Shown: positions 22,992 to 31,202 of the stretch, in pieces | Layout: each line of letters opens with the position of its first letter | Numbering within the stretch: position 1 is the first letter of the stretch | NCBI GenBank assembly: GCA_044343935.1 | Contig: JBIJDU010000017.1 | Coordinates: 1 to 31,477 of the forward strand | Length of the DNA: 31,477 nt | Source: AcAMD-5 sp044343935 | GTDB taxonomy: Bacteria; Actinomycetota; Actinomycetes; S36-B12; UBA5976 | Direction of reading: 5' to 3' | Position numbers and translations under genes: made by a program | Notes under the pieces: model-generated | Databases searched by the model: none | Told to the model about the DNA's origin: nothing | The model's input: only the letters and a program-made list of their open reading frames with translations

Positions 22992-23549
22992 ATGATCGAG
23001 ACAACCGTCTTGGCTGCCGCAGGTAGTGAAGACTTAGAGGGTATTCAGTTATTACTGCCTGCCTCTTATGACTTGCTATTTGGTGGTTTGAGCTTCCTGA
23101 TTTTGCTAGTTCTGTTCTGGCGATACGCGCTACCACGCGCTCAGGAAGTATTGGATAAGCGTGCTGATTCGATTCAAGGTGGTATTGCCCGTGCGCAAGC
23201 GCAGGAGCAAGAAGCAGCTCAATTGCTAAGCCAGTATCGAGGGCAATTAGCAGATGCTCGAAACGAAGCAGCAAAAATCCGCACTCAGGCACAATTAGAT
23301 AGAGATGAGATCGTGGCAAATGCCAAAGCTGAAGCGACCGTGGCAGCTGATCAAGTGAAGCAACAAACCAATGCAGCGCTAGCAGCAGAGCGCGGCCGTG
23401 TGGTAACGGACCTTCGCAAAGAGGTTGGCGACTTAGCGCTGGATTTGGCAAGCAAAGTACTTGGTGAATCCCTGAAAGATGACGCTAAGGCAAAAGCCGT
23501 CATCGATCGCTTTATTGCTGATTTAGAGAGCTCAGCGGGGAAGAAGTAA
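22992..23549 (+). CDS. atpF: ATP synthase F0 subunit b
   Basis: Peripheral stalk subunit, 185 residues. A 25-residue N-terminal stretch rich in acidic and small residues precedes one membrane helix (about 26-46, LLFGGLSFLILLVLFWRYAL). A long Ala/Gln/Lys/Glu-rich coiled coil (about 50-180) follows. It is a normal, separate b subunit, unlike mycobacteria, where a second b is fused to delta. GAGAGG upstream of ATG 22992 serves as Shine-Dalgarno. atpH starts 2 bases after the stop. Confidence 0.94.
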   Translation: MIETTVLAAAGSEDLEGIQLLLPASYDLLFGGLSFLILLVLFWRYALPRAQEVLDKRADSIQGGIARAQAQEQEAAQLLSQYRGQLADARNEAAKIRTQAQLDRDEIVANAKAEATVAADQVKQQTNAALAAERGRVVTDLRKEVGDLALDLASKVLGESLKDDAKAKAVIDRFIADLESSAGKK

Positions 23550-23551
23550 CG

Positions 23552-24358
23552 ATGTTAAGCGCAACCAATCAATCTCAACTCGAGGTTCTCAAACTGGCTG
23601 ATGCCGTGACTGGGAGCTTGGCTGTTGAAGTTGCAAGTGGCGTATTAGCAGCAGCCAACGTAATTGAACGGGAAATTCAATTGCGCAATCTGCTCACTGA
23701 TGGTGGCAGATCACCGCAAAGCAGATCTAGGTTGGCCGAAGATTTGTTTGGTGGCGAAATCTCCGCTGCAGCAGTAGATCTGATAAAAACAACTGTCGCG
23801 ATGCGTTGGAGTTCAGGTACTGAACTGGTTGAGGTGTTAGAGCAAGCTGGTTACCGAGCATTATTCAGTGCAGCGGAACATGATGGAGTACTAGACCGAG
23901 TTGAGGAAGAAGTATTTATTTTTGCTCGACTTGTTGCGCAAAATGGTGAGCTTCAGATGGGACTAACAAACCCGGCTTACGATGCAGCAGCTAAGTCGCG
24001 CTTAGTAGAAAACTTAATTAGTGGTTCAGCTCACCCATACACCGTAAAAGTTCTTTCACACGTTGCGGCAAATTTGCGTGGCCGTCGCACTGATCGAGTG
24101 TTTGAGGAAGTAGCCGATCTAGCTGCCGCCAGACGTGCTCGGCTGCGGGCAAAACTCCGAGTTGCGATCTCGCTTGATGAAAGTCAGCGCACTCGGTTAA
24201 CGGATGTATTAACCAAGATTTACCAAAAACCAATTCATCTCGATGAGGTTATTGATCCAGCTGTTATTGGCGGGATTGAAGTCAGAGTTGCAGATGACGT
24301 GATTGATGGAACCATCGCAGGTCGCTTGAGGCAAGCACGCCATCAAGTTGCCGGCTAA
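23552..24358 (+). CDS. atpH: ATP synthase F1 subunit delta
   Basis: Connects F1 to the peripheral stalk. At 268 residues it is about 90 longer than the E. coli subunit, but this is the usual size in actinobacteria. The conserved C-terminal part is visible in ARRARLRAKLRVAISLDE, KIYQKPIHLDEVIDPAVIGGIEVRVADDVIDGT and the end RLRQARHQVAG (long stretch read in parts, 190-268). The N-terminal region is helical and little conserved. It starts 2 bases after atpF and ends 35 bases before atpA. Confidence 0.93.
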   Translation: MLSATNQSQLEVLKLADAVTGSLAVEVASGVLAAANVIEREIQLRNLLTDGGRSPQSRSRLAEDLFGGEISAAAVDLIKTTVAMRWSSGTELVEVLEQAGYRALFSAAEHDGVLDRVEEEVFIFARLVAQNGELQMGLTNPAYDAAAKSRLVENLISGSAHPYTVKVLSHVAANLRGRRTDRVFEEVADLAAARRARLRAKLRVAISLDESQRTRLTDVLTKIYQKPIHLDEVIDPAVIGGIEVRVADDVIDGTIAGRLRQARHQVAG

Positions 24359-24393
24359 ATAGAAGTAAAACCTGGAAACAAGGAGAAGCCGAA

Positions 24394-26028
24394 ATGACCG
24401 AGATGCAGATTCGTCCGCAGGACGTAAAAGCTGCGATCGAAAAGACAGTTAGCGAATTTACCCCGCGTACTGCAATCGAAGAGGTAGGCCGTGTAGCAGT
24501 TACTGGTGACGGTATTGCTCGCGTAGAAGGACTGCCATCAGCGATGGTTAATGAACTTTTGGAATTTGAGGGTGGGTTGCTAGGAGTAGCGCTCAACCTC
24601 GATGTTCGAGAAATTGGAACTGTGTTGCTCGGTGAGTCATCACATATTGCCGAAGGTCAACCAGTTCGTCGAACTGGACGTGTGCTTTCGGTTCCAGTTG
24701 GTGACGGCTTCCTTGGACGCGTCGTGGATGCGATTGGCAATCCAATTGATGGCTTAGGACCAATTCAGGCAGATGGCGAGCGCGCGTTGGAGATCCAGGC
24801 TCCAACTGTGGTGCAGCGTCAGCCAGTAAAGGAACCACTTGAAACCGGCATAAAAGCGGTAGATGCCATGACGGCAATTGGTCGAGGTCAGCGCCAGTTG
24901 ATTATCGGTGACCGCCAAACCGGAAAGACTGCACTTGCGCTAGATGCAATTATTAACCAAAAAGCAAATTGGAAATCTGGCGATAAGAAGAAACAAGTTA
25001 AGTGTATTTATGTTGCGATCGGACAAAAAGGTTCAACTATTGCTGCAGTTCGCGGCGCACTGCAAGAAGCGGGCGCGCTGGAATACACCACAATCGTTGC
25101 GGCACCAGCATCTGATCCAGCTGGCTACAAATACTTAGCACCTTACACCGGTAGTGCAATAGGTCAGTACTGGATGTACAAAGGTGAACATGTTCTAATT
25201 GTTTTTGATGACCTTAGTAAGCAAGCCGAGGCATATCGTGCGGTATCGCTATTGCTTCGACGGCCACCAGGTCGTGAAGCGTATCCAGGTGACGTGTTCT
25301 ATTTGCACTCACGCTTGCTAGAGCGATGTGCAAAATTAAGTGACGAGTTAGGCGCTGGCTCAATGACAGGGCTTCCAATTATTGAAACCAAGGCAAATGA
25401 CGTTTCTGCTTACATTCCAACCAACGTTATTTCTATCACTGATGGCCAGTGCTTCTTGGAAACCGATTTGTTCAACTCTGGCGTTCGTCCAGCAATTAAC
25501 GTAGGTATCTCAGTATCTCGCGTGGGTGGTTCGGCACAACCTAAGAGCATGAAGAAAGTTGCTGGTCGACTTCGCTTGGATCTAGCTCAGTTCCGTGAGT
25601 TGGAAAGCTTTGCGGCTTTTGGTTCAGATCTGGATGCGGCTTCAAAGGCAGCAATTGCTCGCGGCTCGCGGCTAGTTGAGTTACTAAAGCAACCACAGTA
25701 TTCACCATTCCCAATGGAGAAAGCAGTCGTTTCAATTTGGGCTGGCACTACCGGTCGATTGGACGAAGTTCCAGTTGAGGATGTGCGCCGATTTGAAGCT
25801 GAGTTCTTGCACTACTTAGAGAGCAATCATGCTGACGTTATGGCCGAGATCCGCGAAACTAGAGATCTATCTGATGGCAACATCGAGAAATTAGTTTCGG
25901 GTATTGCGACATTTAAGAAGTCATTTATGAAGTCTGATGGCACACCACTTATTGTCGATGAGCAATTTGATGCGCTGGCAGAGTCAGACATCAAGCGAGC
26001 AACTGTAACTAGAACTGTTAGAAACTAA
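24394..26028 (+). CDS. atpA: ATP synthase F1 subunit alpha
   Basis: Non-catalytic nucleotide-binding subunit of F1, 544 residues. It has an N-terminal beta-barrel (about 25-95), the Walker A GDRQTGKT (172-179), LIVFDDLSKQAEAYR as Walker B, and the arginine-finger region VGISVSRVGGSAQPKSMKK near residue 370-388. The C-terminal helical domain runs from about 390. The Shine-Dalgarno AAGGAGAAG precedes ATG 24394 with suitable spacing. It is followed by atpG after 19 bases. Confidence 0.98.
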   Translation: MTEMQIRPQDVKAAIEKTVSEFTPRTAIEEVGRVAVTGDGIARVEGLPSAMVNELLEFEGGLLGVALNLDVREIGTVLLGESSHIAEGQPVRRTGRVLSVPVGDGFLGRVVDAIGNPIDGLGPIQADGERALEIQAPTVVQRQPVKEPLETGIKAVDAMTAIGRGQRQLIIGDRQTGKTALALDAIINQKANWKSGDKKKQVKCIYVAIGQKGSTIAAVRGALQEAGALEYTTIVAAPASDPAGYKYLAPYTGSAIGQYWMYKGEHVLIVFDDLSKQAEAYRAVSLLLRRPPGREAYPGDVFYLHSRLLERCAKLSDELGAGSMTGLPIIETKANDVSAYIPTNVISITDGQCFLETDLFNSGVRPAINVGISVSRVGGSAQPKSMKKVAGRLRLDLAQFRELESFAAFGSDLDAASKAAIARGSRLVELLKQPQYSPFPMEKAVVSIWAGTTGRLDEVPVEDVRRFEAEFLHYLESNHADVMAEIRETRDLSDGNIEKLVSGIATFKKSFMKSDGTPLIVDEQFDALAESDIKRATVTRTVRN

Positions 26029-26047
26029 GGATAGGTAGCAGAGCAAA

Positions 26048-26980
26048 ATGGGTGCGCAACTAAGAGTGTTTCGTCGCCGAATCAAATCGGTGCAAGCGAC
26101 GAAAAAGATCACTCGCGCGATGGAACTAATTGCTTCTTCGAGAATTGTGAAAGCGCAAGCTCGAGTGCAAGCAACCGAGCCATACGCATCGGCGCTTTAC
26201 CGTGCTATCTCAATTGCTGCTTCAAACACTTCGGCGTTAGATCATCCACTGCTTCGAACTGAAGGCGAATGCAAGCGAGCAGCAGTGCTAGTTATTTCAG
26301 CAGATCGAGGTCTTGCTGGTGCTTTTTCGCCAAATGTGATTAAGCAAACAGAACAGTTAGTTGAGCGCAATACTGAGCGCGGGGCAGCGACTGAGTTGTT
26401 TGTCAGTGGCCGTAAAGCAAACGGCTATTACGCATTTCGTAATCGAGCAGTAGCAAAGAGTTGGACTGGCTCATCTGATGCTCCTGAATACGGCCGAGCC
26501 GAAGAGATGGCAAACGCGTTGCTTGAGGCGTATCTCATGCCAACGGAAGAAGGCGGTGTTGATGAAATCTATGTGGTTTATACCCACTTCATAAACAGAG
26601 TCAGCCAAACCGTTGAAGTGCTCAGATTATTGCCACTACAGGTAGTTGAAGAATCGGTAACCGGTGCAAATTTGGAATACACCGATGATTCAGCTAGATC
26701 ACCAGTTTTGCCACTATATGAATTCGAACCAGATCCTGAACAGGTGCTGGATTCGTTGCTTCCGCATTACCTAGCGTTTGGTATCTGGGAAGCGTTGCTG
26801 CAATCGGCTGCATCTGAGCATGCAGCAAGGCAGCGGGCGATGAAGTCCGCGACCGACAATGCGTCAGATCTGATAAAAACGTTGACGCGTCAAGCAAACC
26901 AAGCTCGTCAGGCTGAGATCACTCAGGAAATCAGCGAAATCGTGGGCGGCGCAGACGCGCTAGCCTCAGCAGGAAAGTGA
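26048..26980 (+). CDS. atpG: ATP synthase F1 subunit gamma
   Basis: Central rotor shaft, 310 residues. The N-terminal helix is RVFRRRIKSVQATKKITRAM, with ELIASSRIVKAQ next. The middle Rossmann-like domain contains ISADRGLAGAFSPNVIK and VVYTHFINRVSQ, and the C-terminal helix includes ARQRAMKSATDNASDLI and TRQANQARQAEITQEISEI. Length and insertions fit actinobacterial gamma. No close Shine-Dalgarno precedes ATG 26048. The stop TGA lies within the spacer before atpD, 5 bases before its ATG. Confidence 0.97.
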   Translation: MGAQLRVFRRRIKSVQATKKITRAMELIASSRIVKAQARVQATEPYASALYRAISIAASNTSALDHPLLRTEGECKRAAVLVISADRGLAGAFSPNVIKQTEQLVERNTERGAATELFVSGRKANGYYAFRNRAVAKSWTGSSDAPEYGRAEEMANALLEAYLMPTEEGGVDEIYVVYTHFINRVSQTVEVLRLLPLQVVEESVTGANLEYTDDSARSPVLPLYEFEPDPEQVLDSLLPHYLAFGIWEALLQSAASEHAARQRAMKSATDNASDLIKTLTRQANQARQAEITQEISEIVGGADALASAGK

Positions 26981-26985
26981 GAAAA

Positions 26986-28413
26986 ATGACTGCCACACAA
27001 ACGGCAACTGGACGTGTTGCCCGAGTAACTGGACCAGTGGTTGACGTGGAGTTTCCATCCGATGCCATGCCAGCAATCTTCAACGCACTAACTGTTGAAG
27101 CTAATGATGGTCAAGGCGGTGTTCGTACCCTAACCCTTGAAGTAGCGCAACACATTGGTGACAACATGGTTCGCGCGATCTCGATGCAGCCAACCGATGG
27201 CTTAGTGCGTGGATCTGCTGTAGCTGACTCAGGTGCGGCAATCTCAGTTCCAGTTGGTGATGCCACTTTGGGCCATGTGTTTAACACCTTAGGTGAATCA
27301 CTTGATGTGCCAACTTCATCACTTGCGATCAAAGATCGTTGGCCAATTCATCGCAGTGCGCCCGCATTTGATCAGTTGGAATCCAAGACGGAAATGTTTG
27401 CAACTGGAATCAAGGCGATCGATCTACTAACACCTTATGTAAAAGGTGGAAAGATTGGATTGTTTGGTGGTGCCGGTGTTGGTAAGACAGTTTTGATTCA
27501 GGAAATGATTTATCGTGTTGCCGAGAACTTCGGTGGTGTATCGGTGTTCGCTGGCGTTGGTGAGCGAACTCGTGAAGGTAATGACTTGTTCTTGGAAATG
27601 ACCGAGTCTGGTGTTATCAATAAAACTGCACTGGTGTTTGGTCAGATGGATGAGCCACCTGGCACTCGTATGCGTGTTGCTCTTTCTGCCCTAACCATGG
27701 CGGAGTACTTCCGTGATGTACAGAAACAAGACGTGCTGTTATTCGTGGATAACATCTTCCGTTTCACGCAGGCTGGCTCTGAAGTTTCAACGCTGCTTGG
27801 CCGAATGCCATCTGCAGTGGGTTACCAGCCAACACTTGCTGATGAAATGGGTGAACTTCAAGAGCGAATCACTTCTACTCGTGGTCACTCCATTACTTCC
27901 ATGCAGGCAATTTATGTGCCAGCAGATGACATCACTGACCCAGCGCCGCACACGACGTTCGCCCACTTGGATGCAACGACCGTGTTGAGCCGACCAATTT
28001 CTGAGCTAGGTATTTATCCGGCGATTGATCCACTGGACTCAACTTCTCGAATTTTGGATCCGCAGTACATTGGTGATGAGCACTATGCCGTGGCGCAGCG
28101 CACTAAGCAGATTCTGCAGCGTTACAAAGACTTGCAGGACATCATTGCAATTCTTGGTATTGATGAACTTTCTGAAGAAGACAAGATCATTGTTGGCCGT
28201 GCTCGGCGTATTCAGCGCTTCCTAAGCCAGAATATGTTCGTAGCGAAAGCATTCACCGGTCAAGATGGATCGTTCGTTCCACTTGATGAAACTATTGCAT
28301 CATTTAAGGCGTTGGCTGATGGTGAGTTTGATCATTATCCAGAGCAGGCATTCTTTATGTGCGGTGGCTTGGATGATGTTAAGGCTAATGCTGAGAAATT
28401 GGCTAAAAACTAA
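26986..28413 (+). CDS. atpD: ATP synthase F1 subunit beta
   Basis: Catalytic subunit of F1, 475 residues from ATG 26986. Walker A GGAGVGKT is at 161-168, the catalytic glutamate is Glu193 in GVGERTREGNDL, LLFVDNIFRFTQAGSEVS carries Walker B, and the DELSEED-type lever is DELSEED itself in the C-terminal domain. An in-frame GTG at 26977 overlaps the atpG stop, but AGGAAAG (26971-26977) is 8 bases before the ATG and would be too close for the GTG, so the ATG is preferred. atpC follows 2 bases after the stop. Confidence 0.98.
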   Translation: MTATQTATGRVARVTGPVVDVEFPSDAMPAIFNALTVEANDGQGGVRTLTLEVAQHIGDNMVRAISMQPTDGLVRGSAVADSGAAISVPVGDATLGHVFNTLGESLDVPTSSLAIKDRWPIHRSAPAFDQLESKTEMFATGIKAIDLLTPYVKGGKIGLFGGAGVGKTVLIQEMIYRVAENFGGVSVFAGVGERTREGNDLFLEMTESGVINKTALVFGQMDEPPGTRMRVALSALTMAEYFRDVQKQDVLLFVDNIFRFTQAGSEVSTLLGRMPSAVGYQPTLADEMGELQERITSTRGHSITSMQAIYVPADDITDPAPHTTFAHLDATTVLSRPISELGIYPAIDPLDSTSRILDPQYIGDEHYAVAQRTKQILQRYKDLQDIIAILGIDELSEEDKIIVGRARRIQRFLSQNMFVAKAFTGQDGSFVPLDETIASFKALADGEFDHYPEQAFFMCGGLDDVKANAEKLAKN

Positions 28414-28415
28414 TC

Positions 28416-28775
28416 ATGGCCACGATCAAAGTTTCGTTGCTCGCAACTGATCGGTCGGTTTGGCAAGGCCAAGCCACCTCAGTTGTGCTGCGCACCCTTG
28501 ATGGCGAGTTAGGCATTTTGGCCGGTCACGTGCCAATGCTCTCCTCGCTTGCAGTAGGTCCAGTGTTCATTAATGCTGAATCTGGCGAGAAGATTGCAGC
28601 TGCAGTTCATGGCGGCTTTGTCACGGTAGATCACAATGAAGTGACCATCTTTGCCCAGCGCTGTGAGCTAAAAGACGAGATTGATTTGGCCCGAGTTAAT
28701 GCAGCACTAGCGCAGCAAACGGATCCAGAAAAGACTAAGCGCAATCAAGTTCGACTAACTGTTGCCAATAGCTAG
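28416..28775 (+). CDS. atpC: ATP synthase F1 subunit epsilon
   Basis: Small F1 subunit that regulates ATP hydrolysis, 119 residues. The N-terminal beta-sandwich (about 1-85) includes DGELGILAGHVPMLSSLAVG and GGFVTVDHNEVTIFA. The C-terminal helical hairpin is short (about 92-119), as in other actinobacteria, compared with about 138 residues in E. coli. It ends the ATP synthase operon. I see no terminator in the 23 bases before the next gene. Confidence 0.95.
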   Translation: MATIKVSLLATDRSVWQGQATSVVLRTLDGELGILAGHVPMLSSLAVGPVFINAESGEKIAAAVHGGFVTVDHNEVTIFAQRCELKDEIDLARVNAALAQQTDPEKTKRNQVRLTVANS

Positions 28776-28786
28776 GTCAAAGGCAG

Positions 28787-28801
28787 TAGATTTAGGTCAT
28801 G
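28787..28801 (+). promoter_or_regulatory. Candidate leaderless -10 of the DUF5302 gene
   Basis: TAGATT (28787-28792) matches TANNNT and ends 6 bases before ATG 28799, with no Shine-Dalgarno in between. TTGCCA (28762-28767) could be a -35 at a long 19-base spacing. The pattern supports a leaderless transcript of this small gene, separate from the atp operon. Confidence 0.4.
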
Positions 28802-28981
28802 AGCGAAGATAAAGCAGCAGATAAGCCCGACCAAAAAGAGTTGATGCGTCGAGCTATTGAGGCGAAGAAAAATCGACAGCATGTCGGCGGCACTGCTGAA
28901 GCTGGCAACCGAGGTATTGGACCTGCTAGCAGTAGCAACAAGACCAAAAAAATGTTTAAGCGAAAGTCCGGCTCCGCCTAA
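28799..28981 (+). CDS. Small basic DUF5302-family protein
   Basis: 60-residue hydrophilic, Lys-rich protein with no membrane segment. The layout is an acidic N terminus (MSEDKAADKPDQKELM), a short helix RRAIEAKKNRQHV, a glycine/asparagine linker and the C-terminal KKMFKRKSG. This closely resembles the actinobacterial DUF5302 pattern, which ends in a '-RMFRRKSG' box. Function is unknown; the basic end suggests nucleic acid or ribosome contact, as inference only. It is convergent with the adenosyltransferase gene, with only 6 bases between stops. Confidence 0.75.
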   Translation: MSEDKAADKPDQKELMRRAIEAKKNRQHVGGTAEAGNRGIGPASSSNKTKKMFKRKSGSA

Positions 28982-28999
28982 AAAGTACTAGCGGTTTTT
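28974..28999 (+). terminator. Possible weak terminator across convergent stops
   Basis: CCGC-C-TA (28974-28980) can pair with TAGCGG (28989-28994) leaving one bulged C and an 8-base loop, followed by TTTTT (28995-28999). The 6-bp stem is weak, so termination of the plus-strand transcript here is only possible. On the minus strand no T-run follows. Confidence 0.35.
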
Positions 29000-29557
29000 G
29001 CCAGGTACCCAAAGTACATCGCCGTCATGACGATTTGCATACCTTGCCAAGATGAAAAGTAAATCGCTTAAGCGGTTCAAATATTTGCCTGCCAAGATAT
29101 TCATGTCTTGATACTGCTCAAACGCAGTCCAAGTACTTCGCTCAGCTCTACGCACTACGGTGCGCGCAACGTGAAGAAGAGCGGACCCAGGTGTTCCACC
29201 CGGCAAAATGAACGAACGCAGCGCTTGCAGTTCAGCATTGTATTTATCACAAGCTGCCTCTAAGGCCTTAATTTCATTTTCGGTTACCCGCAGTGGCTCT
29301 ACTTCAGGATTAACAACTACTGGCGTACAAAGATCTGCACCAACATCAAACAAATCGTTTTGCACTCGAGTGAGTAACTGCTTTACATCGTCATCTAAAT
29401 TGCCCATGGCAATAGCAACACCAATGGCGCAGTTTGCTTCATCGCAATCCGCATATGCCTCAAGTCGCAAATCCATCTTGGTGGTTCGGGAGAAATCGCC
29501 TAGGGAGGTAGTGCCATCATCGCCAGTGCGGGTGTAAATTCGGGTTAAGTTGACCAT
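28988..29557 (-). CDS. Cob(I)alamin adenosyltransferase, PduO type
   Basis: Transfers the adenosyl group from ATP to cob(I)alamin, making coenzyme B12. From ATG 29557 (minus) it has 189 residues, the family size. The ATP-binding N terminus IYTRTGDDGTTSLGD (7-21), the RTVVRRAER motif (132-140) and NRLSDLLFILARYANR (161-176) are diagnostic of the PduO helical-bundle family. An in-frame start at 29734 would add 59 non-conserved residues overlapping murA, and is rejected. TACCCT lies 6 bases before the ATG on the same strand. The same gene sits next to murA in Mycobacterium (Rv1314c, from memory). The genome may therefore use or salvage cobalamin. Confidence 0.92.
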   Translation of the reverse strand: MVNLTRIYTRTGDDGTTSLGDFSRTTKMDLRLEAYADCDEANCAIGVAIAMGNLDDDVKQLLTRVQNDLFDVGADLCTPVVVNPEVEPLRVTENEIKALEAACDKYNAELQALRSFILPGGTPGSALLHVARTVVRRAERSTWTAFEQYQDMNILAGKYLNRLSDLLFILARYANRHDGDVLWVPGKNR

Positions 29558-29609
29558 AGGGCGAGGGTAGAGGTGAAATGGCAAGGATGCACCACCTAGC
29601 CTGTATGTC
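29558..29609. promoter_or_regulatory. Interlocked divergent leaderless promoters, adenosyltransferase/murA
   Basis: The two divergent start codons are only 52 bases apart. On minus, TACCCT (29569-29564) ends 6 bases before the adenosyltransferase ATG. On plus, TAGCCT (29597-29602) ends 7 bases before the murA GTG. Both fit TANNNT with leaderless spacing, and neither gene has a Shine-Dalgarno. The -35 regions of the two promoters would lie between the -10s and overlap, so RNA polymerase could occupy only one at a time. No clear -35 consensus is visible on either side. Confidence 0.45.
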
Positions 29610-30881
29610 GTGACGGAAACCGTATTTAAAGTTATAGGTGGCGCAACGCTTGCTGGTTCAATCGCTGTGCCAGGAGCGAAGAACTCGGTGCTGAAGTTAA
29701 TGACCGCAGCATTATTGGCTCCAGGAAAAACCACCTTAACTAATGTGCCAGATATTGCCGATGTCGGAATTATGGTGGAGTTGCTTACTCGCCTCGGCTG
29801 CCAAGTTTCCCATGACAGGTCATTAAGTGAAGTTGAAATTGATGTGCCAGCTGAAATTGGCCATCGCGCCGACTACGACTTAGTTCGACGGATGCGTGCA
29901 TCTATAAATGTATTGGGTCCGATTCTGGCTCGCTGTGGTGAAGTTGATGTGGCATTGCCTGGCGGCGATGACATCGGTTCGCGCGGCGTCGATATGCATA
30001 TTGCTGGCCTAACCAAAATGGGAGCCGAGTTTGGCAATGATCACGGTTACTTGATTGCCAGAGCACCCGTTGGATTATCTGGGGCGCGTATATTCTTAGA
30101 TTTACCAAGCGTTGGTGCCACTGAAAATATTCTTACTGCAGCAGTTTTAGCTAATGGCGAAACAGTTTTGGACAATTCTGCTCGCGAGCCAGAGATAATT
30201 GATTTATGTGAGATGCTAGAAAAAATGGGAGCACACATCTCTGGTATTGGCACACCAACCTTAACTATTACCGGAGTGGCCGAACTTAAGCCAGTAACAC
30301 ATCAAGTAGTTGGTGATCGAATTGTGGCCGGAACCTGGGCAGCCGCAGCCGTAGCAACTCAAGGCGAAGTAACCGTAACCGGTGTTGATCCAGATCTTCT
30401 CTCGCTGCCGTTATCAAAATTGCATGAGATGGGTGCAGAAATAGCAACTCAAGCAAATTCCTTTACCGTGACAATGAGGCATCGTCCAACTGCGGTAGAT
30501 ATTGTCACGTTGCCCTACCCAGGGTTTCCAACAGATCTGCAGCCACAGTTCATTGTGCTAAATGCAATTTCAACCGGATCGGCGATGATCACTGAGAATT
30601 TATTCGAGGCGAGATTTCGCTTCACTCAAGAATTGGCGCGACTGGGTGCTGACCTGCATATTGATGGCCACCACTGCTTAGTTAAAGGTGTTGCGAGATT
30701 AAGTGGTGCGCCAGTTGTTTCAACAGATGTTCGCGCTGGTGCTGCGCTAGTTATTGCTGGCTTAGTGGCTGATGGGGAGACTTTAGTAAGCGGCGTTGAG
30801 CATGTAGATCGAGGCTACGCTGATTTTGTGGCTAATTTAAACTCGCTTGGAGCCGATGTTTGGCGGGAAGAGCTAAGGTAA
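29610..30881 (+). CDS. murA: UDP-N-acetylglucosamine 1-carboxyvinyltransferase
   Basis: First committed step of peptidoglycan synthesis: adds enolpyruvate from PEP to UDP-GlcNAc. The 423-residue protein has the two-domain EPSP-like fold, with PGAKNSVLKLM (21-31, containing the catalytic Lys-Asn pair) and the active-site loop PGGDDIGSRGVDMHI (117-131). At the position of the E. coli loop cysteine (Cys115) it has Asp120. The same Cys-to-Asp change occurs in M. tuberculosis MurA and makes it insensitive to fosfomycin. The C-terminal part (VTLPYPGFPTDLQPQF, FEARFRFTQELARLGA) is conserved. The start is GTG 29610. The 3' end overlaps the convergent small gene by 9 bases. Confidence 0.96.
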   Translation: MTETVFKVIGGATLAGSIAVPGAKNSVLKLMTAALLAPGKTTLTNVPDIADVGIMVELLTRLGCQVSHDRSLSEVEIDVPAEIGHRADYDLVRRMRASINVLGPILARCGEVDVALPGGDDIGSRGVDMHIAGLTKMGAEFGNDHGYLIARAPVGLSGARIFLDLPSVGATENILTAAVLANGETVLDNSAREPEIIDLCEMLEKMGAHISGIGTPTLTITGVAELKPVTHQVVGDRIVAGTWAAAAVATQGEVTVTGVDPDLLSLPLSKLHEMGAEIATQANSFTVTMRHRPTAVDIVTLPYPGFPTDLQPQFIVLNAISTGSAMITENLFEARFRFTQELARLGADLHIDGHHCLVKGVARLSGAPVVSTDVRAGAALVIAGLVADGETLVSGVEHVDRGYADFVANLNSLGADVWREELR

Positions 30882-31196
30882 GGCGAGCGTCCGTTTTGCT
30901 TTTGCAAGATCTTTTGGCCAAACCATTAATTGCACCCCATCAACCGTTAGCGCAAGCGTTGCCCTGATTCCAGCATCAAGCAGTTGCTGCTTTAGCATCT
31001 CGCCGTCGATCAAGCTAATTGGCCGGGTCACTTCTACCAGCATGCCGTAATTGTCAGTGGTGCTTGGTGTGATTCTGCGCTCAACTAAAGAATGCCCCCG
31101 GGAAAATGTCCAGCGGAGTAACAAAATCAGCACACTAATTAATAGTCCGCCCATCAGCGGTCCATAGATAAATGAGTAACTTCCCCAACTGCTCAC
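30873..31196 (-). CDS. Small membrane-anchored protein, DUF2007-like C-terminal domain
   Basis: 107-residue protein with one N-terminal membrane helix (about 10-30, IYGPLMGGLLISVLILLLRW), a short Arg/Ser-rich linker and a compact cytoplasmic domain. The C-terminal half (DGEMLKQQLLDAGIRATLAL, DGVQLMVWPKDLAKAKRTL) looks like a DUF2007-type alpha/beta fold, which has no established function. It is the kind of conserved actinobacterial protein found near murA; I do not recognise a name. The start is GTG 31196, with CAGAAT 6 bases upstream and no Shine-Dalgarno. It is convergent with murA, overlapping its 3' end by 9 bases. Confidence 0.7.
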   Translation of the reverse strand: MSSWGSYSFIYGPLMGGLLISVLILLLRWTFSRGHSLVERRITPSTTDNYGMLVEVTRPISLIDGEMLKQQLLDAGIRATLALTVDGVQLMVWPKDLAKAKRTLALP

Positions 31197-31202
31197 CGCG
31201 CA

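Noticed and set aside
22930..23451. A 173-residue minus-strand frame opposite atpF
   Set aside because: It mirrors the Ala/Gln-rich coiled coil of subunit b (Leu-rich in antisense) and has no recognisable family.
29558..29734. N-terminal extension of the adenosyltransferase
   Set aside because: It overlaps murA on the other strand and adds residues unlike the PduO family.
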